Shown here: positions 49,305-59,031 of the stretch, piece by piece
How the letters are laid out: each line of letters begins with the position of its first letter
Position numbering within the stretch: position 1 is the stretch's first letter
Assembly: GCF_000420865.1 (NCBI RefSeq)
Contig: NZ_ATVT01000001.1
Coordinates: 310,001 to 374,000 of the forward strand
From: Butyrivibrio sp. XPD2006
Lineage (GTDB): Bacteria; Bacillota; Clostridia; Lachnospirales; Lachnospiraceae
Reading direction: 5' to 3'
DNA: 64,000 nucleotides
Position numbers and translations under genes: made by a program
Notes under the pieces: model-generated
Database searches by the model: none
Told to the model about the DNA's origin: nothing
What the model saw: the letters and a program-made list of their open reading frames with translations, nothing else

Positions 49305-50408
49305 TTAATCATTATTTTCGATATAGATTATCTCATCAAGAGCTTTTGACATCTCGTCTCGTGTAACTGTTTCATCGATGAAAGCTTTGCCGATTTTCTT
49401 TAAAAGAATGAATTTGATCTTATCTGAGTCGGATTTTTTATCTGACTTTGTGAGATCGAGAACAGCCTCTTTATCTACATCCTCGATTGAAATAGGAAGA
49501 TTGAACGGAACAAACATATCCCTTATCTCATAATACTCTTCCATTGAGATAAGTTCTCTTTTCCAGGAGATAAAAGCTGCTGCGATTGCTCCAAGTGCAA
49601 CGCATTCACCGTGTGTAAGCTCGAAATTCTTGTGCTTTTCGATGGCATGACCAAGAGTGTGGCCATAGTTTAAAAGAGCTCTGTCTCCCTTTTCGGTTGG
49701 ATCTTTTTCTACAACTGCTCTCTTGATGTCACAGCTTCTCTTTACCATTTCCATTACAACTTCAGGGTCTTTATCATTGATCTCGTACATGTTCTCAATA
49801 AGGAACTCATAGAAATTCTGATCCTTGATAAGACCATGCTTCATGACCTCGGCAAAACCTGATGCATACTGTCTGCCATCCAAAGTTTTGAGTGTAGAAA
49901 CATTGATATAAACAAGTCTCGGCATATAGAATGCACCAACCATGTTCTTGACGCCCTTGAGATCGACCCCGGTCTTACCACCAACGCTGCTGTCGGTCTG
50001 AGCAAGCAGAGTTGTGGGAACCTGAACAAAAGAGATACCTCTGAGATAAGTTGCTGCACAAAAGCCACCCATATCTCCTACAACGCCTCCGCCAAGAGCA
50101 ACGATCAGATCATGCCTGTCGAAGTGTCTTTCCATAAGAAATTCATATATTTTTGCGATTTCTGAGAGCTGTTTATTGCTCTCGCCTGCAGGAATTTCAT
50201 AAATGACAACCGTGTCTGAAATCTCATCAAGCTTCTTTTTTACTTCATCGCCATATATTTTTCCAACATTAGTATCTGTAATTACCGCTATTTTCCTTTT
50301 TTCAAATCCAAGAGAAGAAATCTCTTTTGACAGATCAGAAAATGAATCGGTAAAAACTATATCATAGCAGGGTTTACCCTCATAGTTTACTGTCAGTCTG
50401 TTTTCCAT
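49305..50408 (-). CDS. aroB: 3-dehydroquinate synthase AroB
   Basis: This 367-residue enzyme of the shikimate pathway cyclises DAHP to 3-dehydroquinate using NAD and zinc. 'ALGGGVVGDMGGFCAATYLRG', 'PTTLLAQTDSSVGGKTGV' and the zinc-ligand region 'NYGHTLGHAIE' are all present. It is the first gene of the operon aroB-lspA-rluD-cytidylate kinase-like; no other aro gene is in the window. Confidence 0.95.
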   Translation of the reverse strand: MENRLTVNYEGKPCYDIVFTDSFSDLSKEISSLGFEKRKIAVITDTNVGKIYGDEVKKKLDEISDTVVIYEIPAGESNKQLSEIAKIYEFLMERHFDRHDLIVALGGGVVGDMGGFCAATYLRGISFVQVPTTLLAQTDSSVGGKTGVDLKGVKNMVGAFYMPRLVYINVSTLKTLDGRQYASGFAEVMKHGLIKDQNFYEFLIENMYEINDKDPEVVMEMVKRSCDIKRAVVEKDPTEKGDRALLNYGHTLGHAIEKHKNFELTHGECVALGAIAAAFISWKRELISMEEYYEIRDMFVPFNLPISIEDVDKEAVLDLTKSDKKSDSDKIKFILLKKIGKAFIDETVTRDEMSKALDEIIYIENND

Positions 50409-50433
50409 ACCTTTTCTCCGTTTATTTTATTCA

Positions 50434-50473
50434 AAATAAAAAGCTGTTGACTGTAAAGCTACATGTCAACAGC
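50434..50473 (-). terminator. Terminator after sepF
   Basis: GCTGTTGAC (50443-50451) and GTCAACAGC (50465-50473) form a 9-bp stem. On the - strand it is followed by TTTTTATTTT. It ends the sepF transcript before aroB. Confidence 0.9.
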
Positions 50474-50480
50474 CTGATAT

Positions 50481-51002
50481 TTAATCTATTTGCTGTGGTC
50501 CTTCTGTAATACCACCGCCAAATGTTCCGCTCAAGATATTCTGGAAATCTCCGGAAATATCAACTGATGCAGGTGTAATGATGAAAATATATCTTGATAT
50601 CTTCTGAAGATTACCTGCAATAGCAAAACACGAACCTGATGTGAAATCAATTATCCTCTGAGCAATGTCAACATCGAGACCTTCGAGGTTAAGTACAACA
50701 GTACGATTAGCCAGAAGTGTTTCTGTGATTTCTCTTGCATCCTCAACCGAAGTAGGTTTGATTACACATACTTCCATGCCTGAAGCAGATAAAGATTTCT
50801 TGGATCTGCTCGGAGAAACCTTAGGAGCAGTCTTCTTGGTCTTCTCCTCAGCGATTTCTATGCTCGGATCATCCTTTCCAATAGGTGTCTGGTTGTTAAT
50901 GGAATCTACCTTGGAAGTGAAGCCCTCGTCAGGTTCATCGTAATAACCATCTTCTTCCCCATTAAGTTGAATTGCATTCAAAAACTTATCCATGAAACTC
51001 AT
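50481..51002 (-). CDS. sepF: Cell division protein SepF
   Basis: This 173-residue protein has an N-terminal membrane-targeting amphipathic segment ('MSFMDKFLNAIQL'), a Lys/Ser-rich acidic linker (about 20-72) and the conserved SepF domain: 'CVIKPTSVEDAREITETLL', 'VVLNLEGLDVDIAQRIIDFTSG', 'KISRYIFIITP'. SepF anchors and bundles FtsZ at the division site. Neighbouring ylm genes of the usual sepF cluster are absent; here it follows an HlyD-like membrane protein gene. Confidence 0.94.
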   Translation of the reverse strand: MSFMDKFLNAIQLNGEEDGYYDEPDEGFTSKVDSINNQTPIGKDDPSIEIAEEKTKKTAPKVSPSRSKKSLSASGMEVCVIKPTSVEDAREITETLLANRTVVLNLEGLDVDIAQRIIDFTSGSCFAIAGNLQKISRYIFIITPASVDISGDFQNILSGTFGGGITEGPQQID

Positions 51003-51088
51003 ATCACTATACTCCTCACATTTAGTCCCAACAAACCTCTATAATTTTAACGTAAAATGACATATTCTGTCAAATATTGTTAAGAAAT

Positions 51089-52597
51089 TTATCCGCCATT
51101 TTCGGGCTTTTGCTCGTTTGTGACTCCTGTGTCAGAAATATCCTCAACAGATTCTTCTGCTTCCTCTTCAGTCGATTCCTCTGTCATTTCTTCAGTTGCT
51201 TCTTGTGAAGCATTTTCATCAACTGTGGATGCATCTAACACTATGTAGTCGTAGACATTGAGTCCATATGTTGTATTTGATCTTACGATTGAGTATTCAT
51301 CATTCTGATAAAGAATACTGATCTGTCTGAAGTCAGCATACCCCTTATTTATGTTATACACGCCTATAAGAGAGTCCGTTCTGCTGATGGTATATCTCTG
51401 GTTTGAATCAGTAAGTATAAGACTATCACCGCTTCTTAATGTATCCATACCAAGATAATACATAGTATCTGATTCATTATAGATTACAACGTTAATGAAT
51501 TCAGAAGTTTCATTGCCCTGTTCATCGTATTTGACTTTGAGAACGCCGGTGTTGTTTTCGTTATTCTTTATAATGTAACTCTTGGGAACAAGATAAAAGC
51601 TCTTGGTTACTATTGATGAGTTGGGAATTTTTAGGCCTTTCTCATCTTCGGTTATTAGCTCTATGTTTATAAATCTGTCTCTGCAGAAGGTTATCATTGA
51701 ATTTGTAAATGTCAGTTTTACAAATGTTTCACCTTCAGGATTAGTATAGGTTGATACCTTGCCCCAGGATTCATGCTGATTTTTGATGAATCTCACTTTA
51801 ACATATTCCAGATCGACAAGTTCCTGTACCTTTTCAGGATCATCTTCCTTGATCACTACTGACCACTCTTCATTGGTACAGAGCTTGTATACGGGATCTC
51901 CGGACTTAACAAGAGTATTGTTGACAAGCTGGGTCTTAGTGTAATTTGATTCATCAAAGACTGCAGAAGTCATTTTTTCAAGAGTAAGGTCTTCGTAGCC
52001 GTCTATTGAGTAGATTACAATACCTGTATCCTGCGCATTTTTATAATTAATAGACTGAAGTGTTGCACTGTTCGCGTTAAGAGACTGGATATTTGAAAGA
52101 ATACTGTTGTTGGAAAGCTTTTGTACCGTACCGTCAAGGCTGACTTTAAAATCATATACTGTGTGGAAATTCTGAGGATCAAATGATGAGTCAAAGTTTA
52201 CTATCTGCGTACGAAGTTCAGAGAGATCGCCGTCACTTAAGGAAACCTCCTCACTTCCCTGAGACTTGAGATACTCAAGGAGCTGACCCGACTCGTCAAC
52301 TGTGTAGACAAGATTGCCTACAGCCACTCTTCCGCCTTCTGTTGCGAAATAATTGACATAACCTGCCGTATCACTTTCTACAATCTTCTCGGTACGAAGA
52401 GCAACCGCGTCATAGATATTGTTGGTTGAAAGAGCTCCCTCTTTTACCTCATATCCAACCATATGATCCCTGCGAAAATATGTGATAACACTTATAATGA
52501 TATAGATTGCCATTACAGCAAAGAATATCATTCCAATATTTATATTGTTTATATTTCTGGGATATTTGGTAACCTTTCGATTATGACCTTTCGCCAT
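51089..52597 (-). CDS. HlyD-like membrane fusion/adaptor protein
   Basis: A 502-residue protein with a basic N-terminus, one membrane helix (about 20-42) and a large extracellular part with HlyD-type features. These are 'YEVKEGALSTNNIYDAVALR' and a split lipoyl/barrel arrangement, including 'SGDPVYKLCTNEEW' and 'LRSGDSLILTDSNQRYTI'. The C-terminus is a Glu/Ser-rich acidic tail. No ABC transporter or export partner is nearby, and its constant neighbour is sepF, 86 bases downstream. A role in envelope or division assembly is suggested by context only. Confidence 0.78.
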   Translation of the reverse strand: MAKGHNRKVTKYPRNINNINIGMIFFAVMAIYIIISVITYFRRDHMVGYEVKEGALSTNNIYDAVALRTEKIVESDTAGYVNYFATEGGRVAVGNLVYTVDESGQLLEYLKSQGSEEVSLSDGDLSELRTQIVNFDSSFDPQNFHTVYDFKVSLDGTVQKLSNNSILSNIQSLNANSATLQSINYKNAQDTGIVIYSIDGYEDLTLEKMTSAVFDESNYTKTQLVNNTLVKSGDPVYKLCTNEEWSVVIKEDDPEKVQELVDLEYVKVRFIKNQHESWGKVSTYTNPEGETFVKLTFTNSMITFCRDRFINIELITEDEKGLKIPNSSIVTKSFYLVPKSYIIKNNENNTGVLKVKYDEQGNETSEFINVVIYNESDTMYYLGMDTLRSGDSLILTDSNQRYTISRTDSLIGVYNINKGYADFRQISILYQNDEYSIVRSNTTYGLNVYDYIVLDASTVDENASQEATEEMTEESTEEEAEESVEDISDTGVTNEQKPENGG

Positions 52598-52629
52598 CTG
52601 TTACCTGTCCTTAAAGTATAATTTCAGAA

Positions 52630-52657
52630 TATAAGCCGCGGATAGCCGCGGCTTATA
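52630..52657. other. Strong perfect hairpin upstream of the HlyD-like gene
   Basis: TATAAGCCGCGG (52630-52641) and CCGCGGCTTATA (52646-52657) form a perfect 12-bp, GC-rich stem around ATAG. It is the most stable hairpin in this block but has no clean T-run on either strand. It lies between the P-loop protein and HlyD-like genes, so it may attenuate transcription or mark the 3' end of the upstream mRNA. Confidence 0.6.
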
Positions 52658-52679
52658 AGAATAATCCTATTTAAAACTA

Positions 52680-53099
52680 TCAAAGTGAAATAACTACTTT
52701 AGATTTAACTGACTCTGGAAGTTCAGACTCGTCTAATGAGAGACTAAGTACAAAATCTACCCCAAATTTCTCACTGAGCTTGTCTAATTTCTCAATAACT
52801 TCTGAGATGTCTTTCCCCTCAAGACAAGAGATTTTCAAAAAACTGTCAAAATACATTTGCTGGAGATCGTGGTCCTGTGAAATGATACCACTGACAAATC
52901 CAATGAATTCATCAGAATTGGTGATACTGAAATCCGGTACTACAATTAAACGGATTTTGTTGTTAAGCTCATACATGTGCTTGGTGTTCTTGTCAAGAAA
53001 TACGACACTTCCAAGAACGTTCTTTACCTCGGTGTTAACCTTGTCTAATAGGCATTTTGTCTTTCCTTTTCCCTTTTTCCCAACAATTAACTGAACCAT
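52680..53099 (-). CDS. Small P-loop protein of unknown function
   Basis: This 139-residue protein starts 'MVQLIVGKKGKGKTKCLLDK', with a Walker A motif at about residues 7-14. Further on are 'GSVVFLDKNTKHMYELN' (possible Walker B-like strand), 'IRLIVVPDF' and an acidic C-terminal half, 'EVIEKLDKLSEKFGVDFVLSLSLD'. It is too short for a normal ABC or AAA protein. The frame opens at 53117, but the SD AGGAGGG is correctly spaced only from ATG 53099. It sits between a DD-carboxypeptidase and an HlyD-like gene. Function unknown; nucleotide binding is likely. Confidence 0.75.
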   Translation of the reverse strand: MVQLIVGKKGKGKTKCLLDKVNTEVKNVLGSVVFLDKNTKHMYELNNKIRLIVVPDFSITNSDEFIGFVSGIISQDHDLQQMYFDSFLKISCLEGKDISEVIEKLDKLSEKFGVDFVLSLSLDESELPESVKSKVVISL

Positions 53100-53168
53100 C
53101 GGCATACCCTCCTGCAAGTAGAAATTTTTATAAAAATATTATAAGTCTTTAGTACCTAAAAGACAACC

Positions 53169-54134
53169 TCAATTAACGATTTCGTTCAGTAATGAAGTCA
53201 TATCGGTATATAGCTGTCCACTGTCTGTATCCCGCATGATTACTGCAATATAGGGATTTGATGCAGTATCTCTGGCCAAAAGTATTAGACAATGTCCGGC
53301 AGCCTGAGTTGTACCGGTTTTGCCTCCGATGACAGTTACTCCGGATGGCTGTTGTTTGTCACCTTTTAAATAACCGTTTGTGGTACTGACCGTTATTTCT
53401 TTGGATGTTCCGCTTGATTCAAGATAAGTCGTTGAATACTCGGTGGTATTGATAATCTCACTGAAAGTGTCATATTGCATGGCAGCATTAAAAATGAGAT
53501 ACATATCATAAGCCGTCACATAATGCTCATCAGCAGTAAGACCATGTGGATTTGCAAAATGAGAATTAGTCGCACCGATAGCCTGAGCCTCTTTATTCAT
53601 CAGGCCTACGAAATCTTCGATGGAGCTTCCGAAATTTGATGCTATTAAGTTGGCAACGTCATTGGCTGAATATATCAGAAGAATGCGAAGAGCCTGATCA
53701 AGGGTCATTCTGTCGCCCTCTTTTAGATTGATCTTCTGTGCTCCGCTCTCAGTGACATAAACATCAGAATGTGCTTCAAGAACCTGATCCAGTTTGCCGT
53801 ATTTCAGCGCCACGAGAGCTGTCATTACCTTGGTAAGGCTGGCCGGCTGAACCTGCATGTTTACATTTTTTGCAAAAAGAGTTTCTTTTTTATTTAAGTC
53901 AAAAAGACCTGCACTTGCCACTTCTGCTATTTCTACGTCGTTTTCGTTCATGTTATCTTCTGCGACGCACAGCTCCGAAGCAAATGTAGGATAATAAAGA
54001 GTATTTCTGTTATCGCTTTGTGATGAGGTAACTGAGTACTTGGATGAATATGAAAGTCCGGAGCAACCTGTTACACAAATAGTCCCCAATAAAACAATAC
54101 TTAAAGCTCTAAGCAGCTTATTTGTACATCTCAC
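53169..54134 (-). CDS. Lipoprotein D-Ala-D-Ala carboxypeptidase (S11 family)
   Basis: A 321-residue S11 penicillin-binding protein attached as a lipoprotein. The signal '[18 protein letters not shown]' has a lipobox Cys near residue 23. SxxK is 'SLTK', SxN is 'SAND' and the KTG motif is '[13 protein letters not shown]'. It trims pentapeptides on the outer face. The open frame begins at a TTG at 54158 inside mgsA without an SD; GTG 54134, 12 bases after GAGGAG, gives a proper signal peptide and is preferred, though not certain. It overlaps mgsA by 17 bases. Confidence 0.85.
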   Translation of the reverse strand: MRCTNKLLRALSIVLLGTICVTGCSGLSYSSKYSVTSSQSDNRNTLYYPTFASELCVAEDNMNENDVEIAEVASAGLFDLNKKETLFAKNVNMQVQPASLTKVMTALVALKYGKLDQVLEAHSDVYVTESGAQKINLKEGDRMTLDQALRILLIYSANDVANLIASNFGSSIEDFVGLMNKEAQAIGATNSHFANPHGLTADEHYVTAYDMYLIFNAAMQYDTFSEIINTTEYSTTYLESSGTSKEITVSTTNGYLKGDKQQPSGVTVIGGKTGTTQAAGHCLILLARDTASNPYIAVIMRDTDSGQLYTDMTSLLNEIVN

Positions 54135-54513
54135 GCCACTCAAGGTCTCCTCTGTCAAGTGATTTGATCAGTAGTTCCGCTGATGCAAGGTTGGTAGCAA
54201 CAGGTATGTTATGCATGTCACAAAGAGTCATAACATTGTTGATATCAGGCTCATGTGATTTAACAGTAAGCGGATCTCTCAAAAAGATTACAAGATCGAT
54301 CTCATTGTGTTCGATAGCTGCACCAAGTTGCTGGGATCCCCCAAGATGTCCGGCAAGATATTTGTGCACAGTCAGATTTGTAACCTCTTCTATCAAGCGT
54401 CCGGTTGTACCTGTCGCGAAAAGATCATTTTTACTTAGTATGCCTCTATATGCTATACAGAAGTTCTGCATAAGTCTCTTTTTTGCGTCATGTGCTATAA
54501 GTGCGATATTCAT
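54118..54513 (-). CDS. mgsA: Methylglyoxal synthase MgsA
   Basis: A 131-residue enzyme converting dihydroxyacetone phosphate to methylglyoxal and phosphate. '[14 protein letters not shown]', 'TGTTGRLI', '[16 protein letters not shown]'-like sequence and '[16 protein letters not shown]' with the catalytic Asp are present. ATG 54513 follows GGGAGGG; the longer frame to 54570 runs into rodA. It is co-transcribed with mreBCD-PBP2-rodA, 4 bases after rodA. DhaK-LM, encoded at 44060-46091, makes its substrate. Confidence 0.94.
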   Translation of the reverse strand: MNIALIAHDAKKRLMQNFCIAYRGILSKNDLFATGTTGRLIEEVTNLTVHKYLAGHLGGSQQLGAAIEHNEIDLVIFLRDPLTVKSHEPDINNVMTLCDMHNIPVATNLASAELLIKSLDRGDLEWREMYK

Positions 54514-54517
54514 TAAC

Positions 54518-55648
54518 TTATACCCTCCCTGTAATATATTTGTTGCCTTGTAGTCGTACATTGAGTACAAAGCCTATACCCGCATAAACACTTATAAGTG
54601 AAGTCAGTCCATAACTGACAAAAGGAAGTGGGATACCTGTATTTGGCATGATTCCTGTAGCAACCCCCATATTTAAGAAGCCCTGAAATCCTATCCAGGC
54701 ACCTACACCTGCTGCAATCACTTCTCCTGCCTTGGTCTTGGCACGAAGTGATATCATAAAGCATCTTATTGCTATCATCATTATAAGTGCAACAACAAGA
54801 CATGCGCCTACAAATCCGAATTCTTCACCTATAACTGTGAAAATAAAGTCTGTTTGTGATTCTGATATGAAACCGCCATTGAGAACCGAACTGATCTCAT
54901 TGGTGTTGTAACCCTTGCCGTAAAGCTGTCCTGAGCCTATTGCCATCATTGAATTCAGTGTCTGATATGCATCGGAATTGGCATAATCTTCGGGATGAAG
55001 CCATGCAAGAATACGCCTCTGCTGATAATCATGAAGCAAACTGCTCTCACCCTGAACAGCATTGTATATGACAAAAAGAGCTGTCGGAATCGTGATTCCA
55101 AGTACTGTCCATACAATCTTCCTGTTTATACCGGCAACATAGAGAATGGATGCAAAAATGACCATGACCATGATACAGGTAGAAAGGTCAGGCTGAGAAG
55201 CTATAAGACCTAAAGGAGCAGCCAATAACAACAGGCAAATAACGATAAATCCGAGGTTTTTGACTTTATCCTTATATTTCATAATAAACTGAGCATAAAA
55301 TAAAATCAATAAAATTTTGGCTGTTTCAGATGGCTGAAAAGTGATGCCAAAAAGGTTTATCCATCTCTGCGCACCGTTAGTACTGCTTCCGAGGGGTGAC
55401 AGTACAAGCCCCAGTAAAACAAGGTTTGCAGCATAAGCAATCAGGTAAAGCCTTGTAAACCAAAGGTAATCAAGCAAAGATATAAAAACCATGGCAAATA
55501 TGCCCGCCACCATTCCTGCAATCTGTTTTTTCTGAGATGAAGGATCTGCCGAGCTAATTGCCATTATTCCGATTATTGTCAGTAACACGACCATAAGAGC
55601 AAGAAAAAAGTCGTAATCAACCAACCTGTACTTCTTAAAGTAATCCAT
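54518..55648 (-). CDS. rodA: SEDS peptidoglycan polymerase RodA
   Basis: A 376-residue integral membrane protein of the FtsW/RodA/SpoVE family with about ten helices. '[15 protein letters not shown]', '[14 protein letters not shown]' with the catalytic Asp, and '[14 protein letters not shown]' are conserved. Its place next to PBP2 and mreBCD makes it RodA, the glycosyltransferase of the elongasome, rather than FtsW. It begins 8 bases after the PBP2 gene. Confidence 0.94.
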   Translation of the reverse strand: MDYFKKYRLVDYDFFLALMVVLLTIIGIMAISSADPSSQKKQIAGMVAGIFAMVFISLLDYLWFTRLYLIAYAANLVLLGLVLSPLGSSTNGAQRWINLFGITFQPSETAKILLILFYAQFIMKYKDKVKNLGFIVICLLLLAAPLGLIASQPDLSTCIMVMVIFASILYVAGINRKIVWTVLGITIPTALFVIYNAVQGESSLLHDYQQRRILAWLHPEDYANSDAYQTLNSMMAIGSGQLYGKGYNTNEISSVLNGGFISESQTDFIFTVIGEEFGFVGACLVVALIMMIAIRCFMISLRAKTKAGEVIAAGVGAWIGFQGFLNMGVATGIMPNTGIPLPFVSYGLTSLISVYAGIGFVLNVRLQGNKYITGRV

Positions 55649-55656
55649 ATTGTTCC

Positions 55657-58509
55657 TTAGTCAGCGTTTGTTGCTCCGTCCTGCAGAGTCTGCGCCGTAC
55701 CTGATATAATTTCGTCTTCGTCCCTGAGGTCGAAGTAATAAGCAAGGGCTTCTTTGGTTATCTGTGCCGCATAGCTTGATGTATAACCGTAGGCTATTCG
55801 CGTTGCAATAGCTATCTCAGGCTTCTCATAAGGCGCATAGCATACAAATAGTGAATGGTTTGGCCTGTTCTTGGATTCCTGGGCAGTACCTGTCTTACCT
55901 GCTACTGCTACACCGAGGTTTGCATAATAGGACTTGTCCTGGACAACCTGTCTCATACCGGTATGAATAGCATTCCAGTATGCAGGTGACATATCTATTG
56001 TGTTGCGAACTTTTGCACTGTAATCCTCAAGCAGATTACCGTTTGGATCAGTTGTTTTGTCGATAAGAGTAAGTTCATAGCAGGTTCCGCTGTTAGCAAC
56101 AGTTGTTACATATCTTGCAAGACCTACTGTTGTATAAGAATGTGTACCCTGACCGATTGCGGAACGTACAGCGTCCTGATCCGATACATTGGGCTCGGAT
56201 TCTGCAATCTCAATTCCTGATTTCTCGGTAAGTCCGTACATATCTGCATATCCTGCAAGTTTTTGAAGACCGGTTTCAGGCGAATAAGTTCCGCCGACAA
56301 GACCAAGTCTGTATCCGACTTCGTAAAAGAATACGTTGCAGGAATTTCTGATTCCTCCTGTAACATTGAGCCCTCCGTGTCCTCCCGGATGGATCCAGCA
56401 TCGAGGAGCAGGATTGAGCTTATCAAACTGTCCTCCGCAATATATAACGGAATCAGTGGTTATCACACCTTCGTTAAGCCCGGCTGTTGCAGATACCATC
56501 TTAAAGGTTGAACCCGGAGCTGTCTTCTGCTGAGTCGCATAATTGTAAAGAGGATTTGAATTATCACTCCTTAGCTTGGCGTAATATGCTGCATCAACGC
56601 CGTTGGCCATAAGGTTATTGTTGTATCCCGGATATGAAACAAGCGCAAGAACATCTCCGTTATTAACATCAGTTACGACCATTGAACCTGTACAGGGATC
56701 CAACGCAAGCTGGGCAGGCGTGATATCAAGGCTTGATATCCTGTTGATCATGAATGTATAAGGAGACTCTCCGCCTCTCTCCCAAACAGCCTGCTCTTCG
56801 GGATCCATGGTTATAGCTTCCTGTTCAAGCAGAAGGTTGCATACCTGGGTTCCTGTTATGTGACCGTCCAGAAGAAGGTATTTATAGAGCCTTGTCTGGA
56901 AATCATAATCTTCTTCAAGCTCTTTTTCTATATAATTTACAATGTGCTTAAATATCTCTTCCGAATCCGCATACTGGTTATCCAGACTAAGCTTGGATAC
57001 ATCGACCCAGTTCACGGCAATAGTGTATTTAAGGTATTCAGCAAGTGATATTGTCTCATCTTTGGTCCATGCAACATAAACGCTGTCATCCCTGTCGACT
57101 TTGGAAGAGTCGAGTATGCCGTTTGAATAAAGCATAGAGGCAATATGGCTCATATACCACTGATATTCTTTTGACAGATTGGTATATGGAGTCTGGGTTT
57201 CGGTAAGTTCCAGTCTTATCTGGTCAAGAACAGTTGCGTTTTTATTTACAAACTGCTCATAAACAGCTCTCTCATTCTCTTTTGCATTGGCTGCACTGAA
57301 ATGGCTGATATCAACAACATCGTTATCAAATATCGCATAGTAAACATCATATATAGGAATTACAATGTTACTGGAGCTTGATGTTGAGGTGAAATGGTAT
57401 TCTTTTACATTTTGTATCTTGGAGACAAGAATTCCGGCAAGTGACTGTTCAATAATGTTGTAACATGCCTCTGTGAGGTCCTTGTCGATTGTCAGATACA
57501 CGTCATTGCCTGCAACAGAATCAACATAGTTGCTGGTCTCAATTACCTGTCCGGTATTATCTACATAAACGGTCTCTGAACCCTTAGTACCCTGAAGAAC
57601 ACTTTCCATAGCCTGTTCGATACCGGATTTTCCGACTGTATCATTGAGGCCGTAGCTCGGATTGGTTGGTGCAAGTGCAGCAAGCTCATCTTCAGATATT
57701 TTACCGGTATATCCAAGCAGCTGTGAGAAATACTCAGAATCTACGTATTTTCTGGCAGTGCTCTCTTCTATGGAAACACCTTCCAAAGTATCGGCATTTT
57801 CGAGCACATCTGCTACGGTCTTATCGCTGACATCAGAAGCTACGGTTGTATCGATGTATTTCTGATAACTGTTCTGGCTCATGTTATATCTTATGTTGAG
57901 GATCTTGAGCGACTTGGACTTTGAATAGCCCTTCATGGGAACAAAGTCACCGGTAGTCTCATCGGTATCACCAACCCTGAAGCTCTTACACATATCATTA
58001 ACAACTTCATCGGCGGTCTTTGTCTTTTCCTCGTATTTGAGGTCGTTAATTGAACTGTGCCCATAGACATCTGCAAGAAATCTAAGAAGCTGGTTGCCTT
58101 CAACAGTGAACTCAAAATCATTGGCATCATTTAAGATGATATTAAAGTCCTGATCAATGCTGTCACCGTTTTTCTCTATAATGTCAATAAGTCTGTCGAG
58201 CGTATCATTGATGGCTTTACTCTTGCCTGAACCGGATTTATATACGTCTTCGATTGTTACGGCATTGGCAAGTTCATTATATGCAAGCAGATTACCGTTT
58301 CTGTCATAGATATTGCCTCTGGCAGCTGCAATTGTCTTTTCCTTTTTGATCTTGAGCTTGAAGGTATCAAGATAATACTCTCCATTTATTACCTGCAGGG
58401 AAAAGAGCCTGTAGACCAAAAGACAGGAAAGTACAACAAGAACAGTGGAAATTATCACAGCTCTGGATGTTATGAACTTTTTGAATTCTTCCCAAAAATT
58501 ATCAAACAA
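55657..58509 (-). CDS. mrdA: Penicillin-binding protein 2 (elongasome transpeptidase), unusually long
   Basis: A 950-residue class B PBP with one membrane helix (about 17-37), a dimerisation/pedestal domain, and a transpeptidase domain. SxxK is 'STFK' near residue 666, SxN is 'SCN' near 722, and KTG is 'GKTGTAQ' near 872. Canonical PBP2 is 600-720 residues. Here the transpeptidase begins at 'LTIDKDL' (about 338), then about 240 extra residues (roughly 365-600) intervene before 'PCTGSMVVTDVNNGDVLALVS'. The insert is charged and mostly helical. It works with RodA and MreBCD. Confidence 0.93.
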   Translation of the reverse strand: MFDNFWEEFKKFITSRAVIISTVLVVLSCLLVYRLFSLQVINGEYYLDTFKLKIKKEKTIAAARGNIYDRNGNLLAYNELANAVTIEDVYKSGSGKSKAINDTLDRLIDIIEKNGDSIDQDFNIILNDANDFEFTVEGNQLLRFLADVYGHSSINDLKYEEKTKTADEVVNDMCKSFRVGDTDETTGDFVPMKGYSKSKSLKILNIRYNMSQNSYQKYIDTTVASDVSDKTVADVLENADTLEGVSIEESTARKYVDSEYFSQLLGYTGKISEDELAALAPTNPSYGLNDTVGKSGIEQAMESVLQGTKGSETVYVDNTGQVIETSNYVDSVAGNDVYLTIDKDLTEACYNIIEQSLAGILVSKIQNVKEYHFTSTSSSSNIVIPIYDVYYAIFDNDVVDISHFSAANAKENERAVYEQFVNKNATVLDQIRLELTETQTPYTNLSKEYQWYMSHIASMLYSNGILDSSKVDRDDSVYVAWTKDETISLAEYLKYTIAVNWVDVSKLSLDNQYADSEEIFKHIVNYIEKELEEDYDFQTRLYKYLLLDGHITGTQVCNLLLEQEAITMDPEEQAVWERGGESPYTFMINRISSLDITPAQLALDPCTGSMVVTDVNNGDVLALVSYPGYNNNLMANGVDAAYYAKLRSDNSNPLYNYATQQKTAPGSTFKMVSATAGLNEGVITTDSVIYCGGQFDKLNPAPRCWIHPGGHGGLNVTGGIRNSCNVFFYEVGYRLGLVGGTYSPETGLQKLAGYADMYGLTEKSGIEIAESEPNVSDQDAVRSAIGQGTHSYTTVGLARYVTTVANSGTCYELTLIDKTTDPNGNLLEDYSAKVRNTIDMSPAYWNAIHTGMRQVVQDKSYYANLGVAVAGKTGTAQESKNRPNHSLFVCYAPYEKPEIAIATRIAYGYTSSYAAQITKEALAYYFDLRDEDEIISGTAQTLQDGATNAD

Positions 58510-59026
58510 ATTTTTTAGCGCTCCTCTGTTCTTTCTCGTCGATCGAGTTATTTATCCATAGGATAAACGGATAATAGAAAATTGCGATAAGTGCGGTATA
58601 TACAAGCTCAGGGATAATAATGCTTGTCATATAGTAGCCTATGTTGAACTTGGTTCTGAACAAAAACATAAGTATATAGCAGACAAAACCGAAAACAAAG
58701 TCTGCAAGGCTGATTATTACAATAGGAATGGCAAGATTCTGGGTGAAGAATATCACATGAAGCTTACCTACAACGAAACCGATGTACATATAGATAAGCG
58801 CGAAGAATCCAATATAGTTACCAAAAAAGATATCCACTAAAAGTCCGCTGAAAAATCCAACTAAAAGGCCGGGCTTATCGCCCTTGATAAATGCCGTTGA
58901 AGCTGTGAGGATAATAAGCAGATTGGGTGTGATACCACCGAAGTCCACTACTCTGAAAACAGTTGTCTGTAGTATAAAAGAGGCGATAACCAGTATGAAA
59001 TTGTATAATGGACGCCTAAAATTCAT
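58502..59026 (-). CDS. mreD: Rod shape-determining protein MreD
   Basis: A 174-residue protein with about five membrane helices. 'NLLIILTASTAFIKGDKPGLLVGFFSGLLVD' is the typical MreD segment, and the C-terminus is basic. It bridges MreC and the RodA-PBP2 complex. It lies 5 bases after mreC and overlaps the PBP2 gene by 8 bases. Confidence 0.93.
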   Translation of the reverse strand: MNFRRPLYNFILVIASFILQTTVFRVVDFGGITPNLLIILTASTAFIKGDKPGLLVGFFSGLLVDIFFGNYIGFFALIYMYIGFVVGKLHVIFFTQNLAIPIVIISLADFVFGFVCYILMFLFRTKFNIGYYMTSIIIPELVYTALIAIFYYPFILWINNSIDEKEQRSAKKFV

Positions 59027-59031
59027 ATTAT

